The notes beneath the pieces were generated by a model. It saw only the letters and a list, made by a program, of their open reading frames with translations. It ran no database searches and was not told the DNA's origin. The translations under genes were made by a program, and so were the position numbers. A DNA stretch of 64,000 nt, taken from positions 106,710-170,709 of the forward strand of contig NZ_FYEK01000012.1 of the NCBI RefSeq assembly GCF_900187885.1. Reading direction: 5' to 3'. Positions 48,285 to 57,515 of this stretch are shown one piece after another (within the stretch, counting starts at the first letter, position 1; each line of letters opens with the position of its first letter). Source of the DNA: Thermoflexus hugenholtzii JAD2 (lineage in GTDB: Bacteria; Chloroflexota; Anaerolineae; Thermoflexales; Thermoflexaceae).

Positions 48285-48851
48285 TCAGGGCTCCCGCAGC
48301 AGCTCCTTCCGGAGCGCCTCCAGGGTGCGGTGATACAGCACCCGGATCGCCCCCTCGGTCCGCCCCATGATCCGGGCGATCTCGGCGTTGGAAAGTCCCT
48401 CGACGAACTTGAGGATCAGCAGCTGCTGGCGATCCGGGGGCAAGCGCCGCAGGGCCCGAAGCAGCCGCTCTCGTTCCTCCTGACGCTCCACCAGGGCTTC
48501 CACCCGATCCGGAGCCCGCTCGTGCCCGTTCTCGGAGAGCGGGACCACCGGCCGCCGGCGGCGATCCCGATGCCAGTTGGCCACCAGGTTGTGAGCGATG
48601 CGGAAGAGCCATGCGGCGAAGGGCAGCCCTCTTTCCTGGAACCGGGGCAGATGCTGCAGGGCCTGCAGGAAGACCCGGCTGGTGAGATCTTCCGCTTCCT
48701 CCGGATCGCCGGTGCGGTAGAAGATGTAGTTGTAAATCGAGCGCACGTGGCGCAGGTAGAGCTCCCCGAAGGCTTCGGGATCCCGTCGGGCCCGCTCCAC
48801 CAGCCTCCGCTCCTCATCCCGGGATTCCGCGGGAGAGCGCCGAGTGGCCAT
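48285..48851 (-). CDS. ECF-type RNA polymerase sigma factor
   Basis: A 188-residue ECF sigma. Region 2: DPEAFGELYLRHVRSIYNYIFYRTGDPEEAEDLTSRVFLQAL, FAAWLFRIAHNLVANWHRDRRRR. Region 4: LRRLPPDRQQLLILKFVEGLSNAEIARIMGRTEGAIRVLYHRTLEALR. This SigE-like form is common in Chloroflexota. The ribosome site is weak. The membrane protein gene and a FabH gene follow on the same strand. The targets are unknown. Confidence 0.9.
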   Translation of the reverse strand: MATRRSPAESRDEERRLVERARRDPEAFGELYLRHVRSIYNYIFYRTGDPEEAEDLTSRVFLQALQHLPRFQERGLPFAAWLFRIAHNLVANWHRDRRRRPVVPLSENGHERAPDRVEALVERQEERERLLRALRRLPPDRQQLLILKFVEGLSNAEIARIMGRTEGAIRVLYHRTLEALRKELLREP

Positions 48852-49012
48852 GGTTCTTTGCGATCGTTCCCAAGCGGATCGGGAGCTGCGCCGTTCGTCC
48901 TGCTGCCCCTCCTTTCCGGAACGGCCCAGCTCCTGTGGATTTGTCACATCCAAGCACTCTAAGTATACCCGAAAGCGGGGGGGAGGGGCGCATCTCTGCT
49001 CGGAGGACGTGC

Positions 49013-49480
49013 ATGGACGCCGCACGCGTCATCGAGGTCATCCGGCAGGAATCCGTGCTCATCGATCGGGCGGGGCTGGTTTCGCTCTACGGAGCGGTGC
49101 TCCGGCTGGCCGGGCTGGGGGTAGGAGGGGTGCTCTACCAGGCCGGACGGCAGGCCGGGATGCAGGGCGCCCGGCTCCTTCAGGAGCGGCTGGGCCTGCA
49201 GGGGGAGGATCTGGTAGAGGCAGCCCGCATCGCCTTCGAGGCCGCCCAGTGGGGGGAGGCGCGCTGGCAGCGGGAGGATGCCACCATCCGGGTGGAGGTG
49301 ACCCATTCTGTCCTCGCCGAGGGGCTCCGGCCCCAGCGAAAGCCGGTCTGTCACCCCCTGGCGGGATACATCGCCGGCTTCCTGGAGGTCGCCCTGGGGC
49401 GCCCGGTCCGCGTTCGGGAGATCGCTTGCGCGGCTGTGGAGGGCGAGACCTGTCAGTTTGTGACGGAAGCAGAAGGGTGA
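49013..49480 (+). CDS. V4R domain protein
   Basis: A 155-residue protein of the V4R (4-vinyl reductase) superfamily, a small-molecule or fatty-acid binding fold related to the Bet3 TRAPP subunit. The C-terminal signature is KPVCHPLAGYIAGFLEVALGRPVRVREIACAAVEGETCQFV, with the Cys and His of a possible metal site. GGAGG lies seven bases before the ATG at 49013. It forms a pair with the double GNAT gene that follows after 20 bp. Confidence 0.82.
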   Translation: MDAARVIEVIRQESVLIDRAGLVSLYGAVLRLAGLGVGGVLYQAGRQAGMQGARLLQERLGLQGEDLVEAARIAFEAAQWGEARWQREDATIRVEVTHSVLAEGLRPQRKPVCHPLAGYIAGFLEVALGRPVRVREIACAAVEGETCQFVTEAEG

Positions 49481-49500
49481 GCGCGCTCCGGAGGCGATCG

Positions 49501-50343
49501 ATGTTCTCGGCGGTGCGCCCTGCCACCCGGGCCGATCGGAGCGCCATCCTGCATCTGGTCCGGGAGCATCGGCGGGCTCAAATGGCGCTGGACTGGTGGT
49601 CCCTGGAGGAATGGCTGGAAGCCCCGACCGCCTGGGTGGTGGAGCGGATGGGCCGGGTGATCGCCTTCTGGCTGGGCATCCAGGTGGACAGCCCGGTGGC
49701 GTGGCTCCGGGTGGCGGCGGTGGCCGACGGCGAGGACGCGCCCCAGCTGTTCCGACAGCTCTGGCCCTCCATGGCCCGGGCCCTGGCGGCCCAGGGGGCC
49801 ACGGAGGCCGTCGGGGTGGCCTATGGGGAATGGCTGGAGTCGGTCTATCCGGCAGCCGGCTTCACCCGCCGGACAGTGGTGATCACTCTGCGGAAGGATG
49901 ACTGGCGGATCCCGGAGCTTCCGGCCGTTCCCGTTCGCGTCCGGCGGGCGATGCTGGAGGACATCCCTCGGATCGCGGCGGTGGATCGACAGGCCTTCGA
50001 GCCGCTCTGGTGGTATGGTCCCACCATCCTGACCCGCGCCTGGCATCAGGTGCCCTATTTCATCGTGGCGGAGGCGGAGGGGGAGATCATCGGCTACGCC
50101 TTCGCCGACCTCTACGGCGTGCACGGACATATCGTCCGCCTGGCGGTCCACCCGGCCCATCAAGGCCGGTCCGTGGGGGCGCGTTTGCTGGCGGAGAGCC
50201 TGCGGTATCTGATCGACCTGGGGGCTTATCCCATCACCCTCAACACGCAGATCGAGAACCGGATCTCCCAGGCCCTCTACCGGCGGTTCGGTTTCCACCC
50301 CACTGGGCAGGAGGTCTCCATCTGGAGCTGCGCGCTCCGGTGA
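49501..50343 (+). CDS. Double-GNAT family acetyltransferase
   Basis: A 280-residue protein. Residues 1-140 resemble a degenerate GNAT (VRPATRADRSAILHLV and a weak acetyl-CoA loop). Residues about 145-280 are a complete GNAT: VRRAMLEDIPRIAAVDRQAFE, IVRLAVHPAHQGRSVGARLLAESLRYL (acetyl-CoA loop) and ALYRRFGFHPTGQEV. The substrate is unknown. The ATG at 49501 has GGAGG seven bases upstream. The gene converges on the response-regulator gene with 22 bp between them. Confidence 0.82.
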   Translation: MFSAVRPATRADRSAILHLVREHRRAQMALDWWSLEEWLEAPTAWVVERMGRVIAFWLGIQVDSPVAWLRVAAVADGEDAPQLFRQLWPSMARALAAQGATEAVGVAYGEWLESVYPAAGFTRRTVVITLRKDDWRIPELPAVPVRVRRAMLEDIPRIAAVDRQAFEPLWWYGPTILTRAWHQVPYFIVAEAEGEIIGYAFADLYGVHGHIVRLAVHPAHQGRSVGARLLAESLRYLIDLGAYPITLNTQIENRISQALYRRFGFHPTGQEVSIWSCALR

Positions 50344-50365
50344 TTCAGAGGGAAGCCCTCGCCGC

Positions 50366-51016
50366 TTATTCTTCCTTCAGCAGGCCCTTCTGGATCATGT
50401 AGCGGACCAGCTGGGCGCGGGTTCGCAGGCCCAGTTTCTCCATCCCGCGAGCCCGGTAGGTCTCCACGGTTTTGACGCTCAGGCCCAGGCGCTCGGCGAT
50501 CTCCTGGTTGGTGTGCCCGATGGCCACCATGCGGAGCACCTGGCGCTCGCGCTCGCTCAGGCTCTCCCATGGCTCCGGGGTCTCCGGGATCTGCGGGGCG
50601 GGGATCAGATCCTCCAGGAGGGCGCGGGTCATGGCGGGATGGATGTAGAGGTCGCCCCGGGCCACCGCGCGGATGGCCGTGATCAGCTCCTCGTCGGTGG
50701 CACGTTTGATGATGTAACCGGCGGCGCCCTCGGCCAGGGCCTGCCGCAGGTAGGCTTCGTCCTCGTGCATCGTCAGGATCAACACCCGCGCCTCCGGCGC
50801 CTGCCGGCGCAGCAGCGCGAGGGCTTGCAAACCGGGCATGCCCGGCATGGTGAGGTCCAGCAGGATGACATCCGGGCGGAGCGCCTCCGCTTGGCGCAGG
50901 GTTTGCCAGCCATCCTCCGCTTCTCCAACAACCTCAATGTCCGGTTGGGCGCTGAGGAGCAGCCGGAGGCCGGCCCGGAACACGGCGTGGTCATCTGCGA
51001 TCAGCACCCGGATCAT
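50366..51016 (-). CDS. NarL/FixJ-type response regulator
   Basis: A 216-residue response regulator. The receiver domain has the acidic pair at residues 8-9 (IADDH) and the phosphorylated Asp54 (ILLDLTMPGM). The C-terminal LuxR-type helix-turn-helix is ESLSERERQVLRMVAIGHTNQEIAERLGLSVKTVETYRARGMEKL. Its ATG overlaps the stop of the histidine kinase gene (ATGA), so the two form a pair. Confidence 0.95.
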   Translation of the reverse strand: MIRVLIADDHAVFRAGLRLLLSAQPDIEVVGEAEDGWQTLRQAEALRPDVILLDLTMPGMPGLQALALLRRQAPEARVLILTMHEDEAYLRQALAEGAAGYIIKRATDEELITAIRAVARGDLYIHPAMTRALLEDLIPAPQIPETPEPWESLSERERQVLRMVAIGHTNQEIAERLGLSVKTVETYRARGMEKLGLRTRAQLVRYMIQKGLLKEE

Positions 51017-52491
51017 GAGTCCTCCAGCGGAACGCGGAGATACACGGTGGTTCCCTGGCCCGGGGCGGACTCGATGGTCAGGGAGCCTCCCACCAGCTGG
51101 GCCCGTTCCCGCATCCCGTAGATCCCGAGGCGGTTGCCGGGCTCCTCCCGGAGCACGCGATCGACGTCGAAGCCGCAGCCGTCATCCTCCACGATCACGG
51201 AGAGCAGACGGGGGGAGGCCTGGAGGAGGACGCTGATCCGCTGGCAACCGGCGTATTTGGCGGCGTTGGTCAGGGCTTCCTGCACGATGCGGTAGACGGC
51301 GGTCTCAATGGTCGGGGGGATGCGGCGGCCATCCAAGCCGATCGCCTGCATCTCCACTTCGATCCCGAAGCGCTCGCGGTAGTCCCGGATGTAGCGCTCC
51401 AGGGCTGCCACCAAGCCCAGGTCATCCAGCACCGAGGGCCGCAGCTCAAACGCCAGACGCCGCACGCGGCTCAGCGTCTCATCCACCAGTCGATACATGT
51501 CCTGAAGCCGGGAGCGCATGGTCTCGGGGTCGAGGGCTTGCTCGAGGTTCCGAAGCCCTACCCGCAGCGAAGCCAGGGCCTGCCCGGTCTCGTCGTGCAG
51601 CTCCCGGGCGATCCGCCGGCGCTCTTCCTCTTGCGCCTCAATGATCCGCTGGATATAGAAGGCCCGCATACGCTCCTGCTGGGCCAGCTCTTCCACCATC
51701 GCGTTGAACGCCTGGGCCAGGGCCCCGATCTCATCCTTGGCCCACACGACCGCCCGGGCGGTGAAATCCCGCCGGGCCACCCGCTCGGTCATCGCCACCA
51801 GGCCCCGGATGGGACGGACGATCAGGTGGGTGAGGAACAGGGCGATGCCGATGCTGAGGGCGGACACGGCCACGGTGGTCAGCAGCAACCGCACGGTCAG
51901 CGCGTCGACAGCGGCGCGCACCCCTGTGTCCCGCAGCCCCAGGCGCAACACCCCCGCCTGTCCCCGGAAGACCGGGACCGCGATGTCCCAGATCACCCCC
52001 TCCGGCGTGCGCAGCGGCTGGAGATGGTAGGACGCCCCCGGCGGGAGAGGATGCGCCTCGACCAGCCCCACCGGGAACTCCGGCCCGGTCCCGAACGTGT
52101 GAGCCAGGACCTCCCCCTCCGGGGAGAGGGCGAAGGCATAGCGCAGCTCGGGGTTGTGATTCACCGCATCCTGCAGTAGCCGATGAAGTCCCATCAGGTC
52201 GTTGATCAGGATCAGATCCGTGCTCCGTGCCGCCAGGTCGCTGGCCATCGCGATCCCCCAGTCCTGGGTGCGGGCGACCAGCACATGGTAGAGGGCATAG
52301 CGGACCTGCAGGATAGTGGTGAGGCCGAAGAGCACTGTTCCGCCCAGGACGATGCCCAGGATCTTGGTCCGCACACTGACCCCGCCCGCGATCTCCCAGA
52401 ACCGCTCCCGTGCCTGATGAAGGAGGTGCCATCGCATCTCCCACTCCCTTCGATTTGCCGATGGCTGTTCCATGAGGCAGGATGATCGCAT
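51013..52491 (-). CDS. Sensor histidine kinase, HisKA_3 (NarX/DegS) type
   Basis: A kinase of about 492 residues, partner of the LuxR-type regulator after it. It has a membrane helix near residues 45-65, an exposed sensor region (about 66-205), a second helix (LLLTTVAVSALSIGIALFL), a HAMP domain (RPIRGLVAMTERVARRDFTA), the phosphoacceptor box EEERRRIARELHDETGQALAS, and an ATPase domain (EALTNAAKYAG, VEDDGCGFD, GIYGMRERA). The first ATG, at 52491, lies 2 bp after the ROK kinase stop. ATG codons at 52473 and 52438 are alternatives. The signal is unknown. Confidence 0.9.
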   Translation of the reverse strand: MRSSCLMEQPSANRREWEMRWHLLHQARERFWEIAGGVSVRTKILGIVLGGTVLFGLTTILQVRYALYHVLVARTQDWGIAMASDLAARSTDLILINDLMGLHRLLQDAVNHNPELRYAFALSPEGEVLAHTFGTGPEFPVGLVEAHPLPPGASYHLQPLRTPEGVIWDIAVPVFRGQAGVLRLGLRDTGVRAAVDALTVRLLLTTVAVSALSIGIALFLTHLIVRPIRGLVAMTERVARRDFTARAVVWAKDEIGALAQAFNAMVEELAQQERMRAFYIQRIIEAQEEERRRIARELHDETGQALASLRVGLRNLEQALDPETMRSRLQDMYRLVDETLSRVRRLAFELRPSVLDDLGLVAALERYIRDYRERFGIEVEMQAIGLDGRRIPPTIETAVYRIVQEALTNAAKYAGCQRISVLLQASPRLLSVIVEDDGCGFDVDRVLREEPGNRLGIYGMRERAQLVGGSLTIESAPGQGTTVYLRVPLEDS

Positions 52492-52493
52492 CC

Positions 52494-53378
52494 TCAACTG
52501 GCCATCTCCATCGCCAGGGCGAGGGCCCCCAGCAACCCGGCCCGTTCCCCCAGCGCCGGGGGCATCACATAAGTCTCCAGGTCCCCCTCCAGGGCCGGCG
52601 CCGGGAGATACCGGTTCAGCAGCGCCCGCATCCGCTCCCGGACCCGCGGGAGCAGCCCCGGATGCTGAGCCACACCCCCGCCGAGGAGGATGCGCTGCGG
52701 CGTCAGGATGCACAGGATGTTCACCAGGCCCAGGGCCAGATACTCCGCCTCCAGCTCCCACGCGGGATGATCCGGCGGCAGGGCCTCGGGGGGCTGCCCC
52801 CAGCGGGCTGCCATCGCCGGCCCGGAGGCCAGGCCCTCCAGGCAATCCCCATGGAACGGACACACCCCGGGGAAGGGATCCCGCTCCCAATCATGGGGGA
52901 TCCGGATGTGGCCCATCTCCGGATGCCATACCCCGTGGAGCATCCGGCCATGGACGATCGCGCCGCCCCCGATGCCGGTGCCCACCGTAAGATAGACGAA
53001 GGTGTGAAGGCCCTGAGCGGCCCCCCAGCGCCCCTCCCCCAGGGCTGCTGCCTGGACGTCAGTGGTCAGGCCGATGGGGATCCCAAAGGCCTCCTGAAAA
53101 GGCCACAGGAGGTTCGTCCCGGACCATCCCGGCTTGGGGGTAGTGGGGATTGTGCCGAAGGTGGGCGACGTGGGGTCCAGGTCCAGGGGGCCGAAGGAGC
53201 CGATCCCGATGGCCTTCAACGCTCCCGCGAAAGGCCGGAAGAAGGCGATCACCCGGGCCAGGGTTTCGTCTGGAGTGGTGGTGGGGATGCGCAGGATGGC
53301 CTCCAGGTGATCCGGCCCGGTGCCCACCGCGCAGAGGAATTTGGTGCCACCGGCCTCCACCGCGCCGTAAAGGGACAT
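52494..53378 (-). CDS. ROK family sugar kinase, fructokinase type
   Basis: A 294-residue ROK kinase that phosphorylates a hexose with ATP. It begins YGAVEAGGTKFLCAVG (ATP loop), has TVGTGIGGGAIV and the sugar/zinc region HPEMGHIRI...GVCPFHGDCLEGLASGPA. The H-x-C-x-x-H-x-C zinc cluster and the VEAGGTKF start resemble the Bacillus fructokinase YdhR, so fructose is the likely substrate. It is placed between rpe and the two-component genes on the same strand. Confidence 0.88.
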   Translation of the reverse strand: MSLYGAVEAGGTKFLCAVGTGPDHLEAILRIPTTTPDETLARVIAFFRPFAGALKAIGIGSFGPLDLDPTSPTFGTIPTTPKPGWSGTNLLWPFQEAFGIPIGLTTDVQAAALGEGRWGAAQGLHTFVYLTVGTGIGGGAIVHGRMLHGVWHPEMGHIRIPHDWERDPFPGVCPFHGDCLEGLASGPAMAARWGQPPEALPPDHPAWELEAEYLALGLVNILCILTPQRILLGGGVAQHPGLLPRVRERMRALLNRYLPAPALEGDLETYVMPPALGERAGLLGALALAMEMAS

Positions 53379-53435
53379 CCCGGGGTTCCCTCCGCAGATG
53401 GTTTCGGAATCCCGGTTCCGGGCCCTGGGTGCTTC

Positions 53436-54122
53436 TCAAGGAAAGCGCGGGATGCGGGCGTTTTCGACGGCCTGGCGGAGGCGTCGGAGCGCCGCTTCGG
53501 CCCCGTCAGGAGCTTCGAAGATGGAAGCCCCGGCCACCAGGACTGTGGCCCCTGCTTCCACCAGGTCGGAGGCGTTCTCTGGCCCCACCCCGCCGTCGAC
53601 CTCCAGCTCGATGGGTCGGTCGAGGGCGTCGATCATCCGCCGGGCCCGGCGCACCTTCTCCCGCATCCGTTCGATGAACGCCTGGCCGCCGAACCCGGGG
53701 TTCACGGTCATGATCAGCACCTGATCCACGTCCGGCAGGATCTCCTCCAAGACGCTCAGGGGAGTGGCCGGGTTCAGGGCCACGCCGGCCCGCAGCCCCA
53801 GTCCCCGGATCCCCTGGATCACCCGGTGCAGGTGGGGGCAGGCCTCCACGTGGACGATCAGGCGGTCGGCGCCGGCCCGGGCGAAGGCCTCGAGATACCG
53901 CTCCGGGGCCTCGATCATCAAGTGGACGTCGAGGGGCAACGAGGTGATCCGCCGCAGGGCCGCCACGATGGGCATCCCGAAGGTCAGGTTGGGCACGAAA
54001 TGGCCGTCCATCACATCGACGTGGATCCAATCGGCTCCCGCCCGGGCCACCGCCTCGACCTCCCGGGCCAGGCAGCGGAGATCGGCGGAGAGGATGGAGG
54101 GTGCGATCTTCACCTCCCTCAT
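53436..54122 (-). CDS. rpe: Ribulose-phosphate 3-epimerase
   Basis: A TIM-barrel metal enzyme of the pentose phosphate pathway that interconverts ribulose-5-phosphate and xylulose-5-phosphate. At 228 residues it is normal. Signatures: IAPSILSADLRCLAREV, ADWIHVDVMDGHFVPNLTFG (metal His and Asp), VHVEA, VLIMTVNPGFGGQAFIE and the phosphate site VDGGVGPENA. AGGAGG precedes the ATG, which overlaps the rlmN stop (ATGA). Confidence 0.96.
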   Translation of the reverse strand: MREVKIAPSILSADLRCLAREVEAVARAGADWIHVDVMDGHFVPNLTFGMPIVAALRRITSLPLDVHLMIEAPERYLEAFARAGADRLIVHVEACPHLHRVIQGIRGLGLRAGVALNPATPLSVLEEILPDVDQVLIMTVNPGFGGQAFIERMREKVRRARRMIDALDRPIELEVDGGVGPENASDLVEAGATVLVAGASIFEAPDGAEAALRRLRQAVENARIPRFP

Positions 54123-55198
54123 GCCTGGGCCTCCTGGAGCATGGGACGCACGATCCGCGGACGCCGGCCGGCGACTTCAGCCCGGAGCTGACCGCATCCG
54201 GCCGCCACATCGATCCCCCGCCGCACCCGGACGGTGCAGGGGATCCCCGCCTTCTCCAGGATACGACGGAAGGCTTCCACCCGTTCGGGCGGGGAGGCCT
54301 CCCCGGGGAAGTCCGGGGTGGGGTTCAGGGGGATCAGGTTCACGTGGGCCAGCATCCCCCGGATGCGTTCGACCAGGGCATAGGCCTGCTCCGGCGTGTC
54401 GTTGACCCCCCGGATCATCACCCACTCGAAGGTCACCCGCCGCCGGGTCTGCTCGATGTAATCCCGCACGGCTGCCATCAGGGCATTTAGAGGATAAACC
54501 CGGTTGATCGGGACCAGCCGGTCGCGCAGCTCGTCCGTGGCGGCGTGCAGGGAGATCGCGAGGTTGATCTGCCAGCCCTCCCGGGCGAACCGCCGAATGC
54601 CCGGGACGATCCCCACGGTGGAGACGGTGATGCGACGCTGGCCCAGGCCCATGCCTTCCGGATGGATGAGCAAGCGCAGGGCTTTGGCGGTGTGCGCGTA
54701 GTTGGCGAAGGGCTCGCCCATCCCCATGAACACCACGTGGGTCAGCCGCTCGCCATGGGCGGACAGCCAGCGGGCCACGTGGAGGACCTGCTCCACGATC
54801 TCCCCGGGGGTGAGGTTGCGCAGCAGGCCCATCTGGCCGGTGGCGCAGAAGGGGCAGCCCATGGCGCACCCGGCCTGGGTGGAGACGCAGGCCGTGCGCC
54901 GATCAGTGTATTCCATCAAGACCGCCTCCACGTTCGCCCCATCCGGCAAGGCGAACAGCCACTTGCGGGTCCATCCATCCCGGGAGACCCGCTCCGCGAC
55001 GGGCCGGAGGGCCGAGAGCGTGAAAGCCTCCCTCAGGCGCTCCCGCAGCGCCTTCGGCAGGTCCGTCATGGCCTCAAAGTCCGTCGCCCCGCGCCGGTAA
55101 ACCCAGTGCCAAATCTGGCGTGCCCGATAGGAGGGCTCGCCCCACGCGGCCAGCGTTTCCTCCAGCTCTTCCAGGGAAAGATCCAGCAAGAACCGCAT
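54119..55198 (-). CDS. rlmN: Radical SAM 23S rRNA/tRNA adenine-C2 methyltransferase
   Basis: RlmN methylates A2503 of 23S rRNA and A37 of some tRNAs. This 359-residue protein has the [4Fe-4S] ligands C111, C115 and C118 (GCAMGCPFCATG) and the two catalytic Cys, C104 (ACVSTQAG) and the C-terminal one (VAAGCGQL). Other family sequences are HVVFMGMGEPFANY and TVSTVGIVPGI. GGAGG lies before the ATG. Confidence 0.96.
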   Translation of the reverse strand: MRFLLDLSLEELEETLAAWGEPSYRARQIWHWVYRRGATDFEAMTDLPKALRERLREAFTLSALRPVAERVSRDGWTRKWLFALPDGANVEAVLMEYTDRRTACVSTQAGCAMGCPFCATGQMGLLRNLTPGEIVEQVLHVARWLSAHGERLTHVVFMGMGEPFANYAHTAKALRLLIHPEGMGLGQRRITVSTVGIVPGIRRFAREGWQINLAISLHAATDELRDRLVPINRVYPLNALMAAVRDYIEQTRRRVTFEWVMIRGVNDTPEQAYALVERIRGMLAHVNLIPLNPTPDFPGEASPPERVEAFRRILEKAGIPCTVRVRRGIDVAAGCGQLRAEVAGRRPRIVRPMLQEAQA

Positions 55199-55300
55199 CC
55201 GCCTCCACCTGTGTGATATCCTTCTCGCTTCATCCTACCCAGGAGGGCTCTAAAGGGGCAAATTTGCTTCGCATGGAAGGGTCTATCCATAAACGCACGA

Positions 55301-55530
55301 ATGGGAGCGGGAAACTGGAAACGATTGCGAAGAGGGCGGCTGCACACGCTGCGAGTCCTCTTCGATGATGGGACGGAACCGGCGATCGACTCCCGCCCGG
55401 TCCTGGGGGTCCTCTGCATGGTCCCTTACAGGACGAGGCGCGGTTCCGCCATGTGGCGATCGACCCGGAGGCCCATACCCGGGTCTGGCCGAATGGGGCC
55501 GACTGGCGCTCTGGGGGCCTGAAGCCACGG
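55301..55530 (+). pseudogene. DUF2442 gene remnant with a frameshift
   Basis: Two reading frames together spell a DUF2442 protein. The first, from 55349, gives LRVLFDDGTEPAIDSRPVLG. The second, from 55423, gives PLQDEARFRHVAIDPEAHTR and then VWPNGADWRSGGLKP, ending near 55528. DUF2442 proteins read F-x-D-G...VDL...PL-x-D...F...V-x-V-D...WPNGAD in one frame, so a one-base change around 55418-55424 has broken the gene. No start codon with a ribosome site is evident. The rest of 55199-55709 shows no other gene. Confidence 0.6.
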
Positions 55531-55709
55531 GCATTGCGGTGGGCCGCCTCGTGGACACGGGCGCGCGGAGCCGGCCTCAGGGGCCAGGGCCTGTTCCGCA
55601 TGCGCCTCGCCTTTCCCCCCGAGTCCCCACGACCCGCTCGTTTCCGGCCTTCCCGGATTTGAGTTAAACTATCTTCAAAGCGTGGAGCCTGAGCGCGGAG
55701 AGGTGAGCG

Positions 55710-56771
55710 ATGACAAAGGACGCGCGGCTGAAGGCGCTGGAGACGGCGGTGCTGACGCTGACCAAGCGGTTCGGGGAAGGGACGATCATGCGCCTGGGGG
55801 AGGCCGCCCAGCAGCCGGTGGAGGTCATCCCCACCGGATCCCTGGCCCTGGATCTCGCCCTGGGGGTCGGCGGGATCCCCCGCGGGCGGATCACGGAGAT
55901 CTACGGCCCGGAGGCCTCCGGGAAGACCACCCTCTGCCTTCATGTGATCGCGGAGGCCCAGAAGCGAGGGGGGATCGCGGCCTTCATCGACATGGAGCAC
56001 GCCTTGGACCCTCAATACGCCCAACGGTGCGGCGTGGACGTGGACAACCTCTACATTGCCCAGCCGGACACCGGGGAGCAGGCCCTGGAGATCGCGGAGA
56101 CGTTGATTCGCAGCGGAGCGGTGGACGTCGTGGTGGTGGACTCGGTGGCCGCGCTGGTGCCGCGGGCGGAGATCGAGGGGGAGATGGGCGACGCCCACGT
56201 GGGGCTTCAGGCCCGCTTGATGAGCCAGGCCCTGCGCAAGCTCGCCGGGGCCATCCGCCAGTCCAACACCGCCATGCTCTTCACCAACCAGCTCCGAATG
56301 AAGATCGGCACCATGTTCGGCAACCCGGAGACCACCACGGGCGGCATGGCTCTGAAGTTCTATGCCTCCGTCCGCCTGGAGATCCGCCGCCTGCAGAACC
56401 TCAAGGCCGGCGGAGAGATCATCGGGAGCCGGGTTCGAGTCCGGGTGACCAAGAACAAGGTGGCCCCACCCTTCCGGGAGGCCGAGTTCGACATCCTCTA
56501 CAATGAGGGGATCAGCAAAGCGGGGGATATCCTGGATCTGGCGACTGAGCTCGGGCTGATCACCAAGCGGGGCACCTTCTTCATGTATGGGGACACCCGC
56601 CTGGGCCAGGGGCGGGAGAACGCCCGGGAGTTCCTGAAGGCCCACCCTGAGCTCATGGAGGAGCTGGAGCAACGGATCCGGGAGAACGCCGCTCGCGCCG
56701 CCTCTCTGAAGCGCCTGGGGGTGAGCGCGGAGGCGCCCGAGGAGGCGGCGCCGATCCCGGAGCTGGAGTGA
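55710..56771 (+). CDS. recA: Recombinase RecA
   Basis: RecA forms filaments on single-stranded DNA for strand exchange and triggers LexA cleavage. At 353 residues it is normal: Walker [15 protein letters not shown]-type core [30 protein letters not shown] (Walker B and L1), and [20 protein letters not shown] (L2). It ends with an acidic tail. GGAGAGGTGAGCG precedes the ATG. recX follows after 24 bp. I did not find a convincing LexA box upstream. Confidence 0.98.
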   Translation: MTKDARLKALETAVLTLTKRFGEGTIMRLGEAAQQPVEVIPTGSLALDLALGVGGIPRGRITEIYGPEASGKTTLCLHVIAEAQKRGGIAAFIDMEHALDPQYAQRCGVDVDNLYIAQPDTGEQALEIAETLIRSGAVDVVVVDSVAALVPRAEIEGEMGDAHVGLQARLMSQALRKLAGAIRQSNTAMLFTNQLRMKIGTMFGNPETTTGGMALKFYASVRLEIRRLQNLKAGGEIIGSRVRVRVTKNKVAPPFREAEFDILYNEGISKAGDILDLATELGLITKRGTFFMYGDTRLGQGRENAREFLKAHPELMEELEQRIRENAARAASLKRLGVSAEAPEEAAPIPELE

Positions 56772-56795
56772 GCGGCCTCCCGCTCCCCCCTTCCC

Positions 56796-57434
56796 ATGGG
56801 CGGTCGGATCACGCGGCTTCGGGCTTTAAAGAGCGGCCGGGTGGCGGTGTATCTGGACGGCCGCCGGGCCTTCGTCCTGACGGCCCTGGAGGCCGTGCGG
56901 CTGCGGCCGGGCCAGGTGCTCTCCGACGAGGAGATCGCTCAGCTGCAGGAGCGGGATCGTCTCGAACAGGCCCACGAAGCCGCCCTCCGGTTCCTGAGCT
57001 ACCGCCCGCGGAGCGAACGGGAGATCGGTGATTATCTCCGCCAGAAAGGATTTGACGCCGCCACGGTGGAGGCGGAACTCGAGCGGCTCCGTCGGGCCGG
57101 GCTGGTGGATGATTACGCCTTCGCCCGGTTCTGGGTGGAGAACCGAACCGCCTTCCGGCCACGGGGTCGGCGAGCCTTGCAGGCGGAGCTCCGACGCAAG
57201 GGCGTCTCCCCCGACGTCATCCGGGAGGTTCTCCGAGAGAGCGCCCCGGATGAACGGTCGCTGGCCCTGCGACTGGCCCGGGAGCGAGCCCGACGTCTGC
57301 AAGGCCTGGACCCCCGGACCCTCCGGCGGCGGCTGGCCGGCTACCTGAGCCGTCGGGGGTTCGACGGGGAACTGGTGATGGAAGTCCTTCGCACTCTGGA
57401 TATCGAAAGCGAGGAAGAAGCGCCGGAAGGGTAG
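56796..57434 (+). CDS. recX: RecA regulator RecX
   Basis: RecX binds RecA filaments and limits their activity. This 212-residue protein has the three-helix repeat layout: EAALRFLSYRPRSEREIGDYLRQKG, VDDYAFARFWVENRTAFRPRGRRALQAELRRKGVSPDVI, and a third repeat ending RRRLAGYLSRRGFDGELVMEVL. It follows recA directly. No clear ribosome site lies before its ATG, which suggests low expression or coupling to recA. Confidence 0.93.
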   Translation: MGGRITRLRALKSGRVAVYLDGRRAFVLTALEAVRLRPGQVLSDEEIAQLQERDRLEQAHEAALRFLSYRPRSEREIGDYLRQKGFDAATVEAELERLRRAGLVDDYAFARFWVENRTAFRPRGRRALQAELRRKGVSPDVIREVLRESAPDERSLALRLARERARRLQGLDPRTLRRRLAGYLSRRGFDGELVMEVLRTLDIESEEEAPEG

Positions 57435-57515
57435 GCGGGAACCCCCGTCGCCCGCCGGATTCGGACAGGGGGAACATCCCCCTCTCGTTAGATCCTTCCC
57501 ATCACAGGATCGACC

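Noticed and set aside
56428..56450. GGGTTCGAGTCCG, resembling a tRNA T arm
   Set aside because: It lies inside recA in a conserved protein segment, and no cloverleaf can be built around it.
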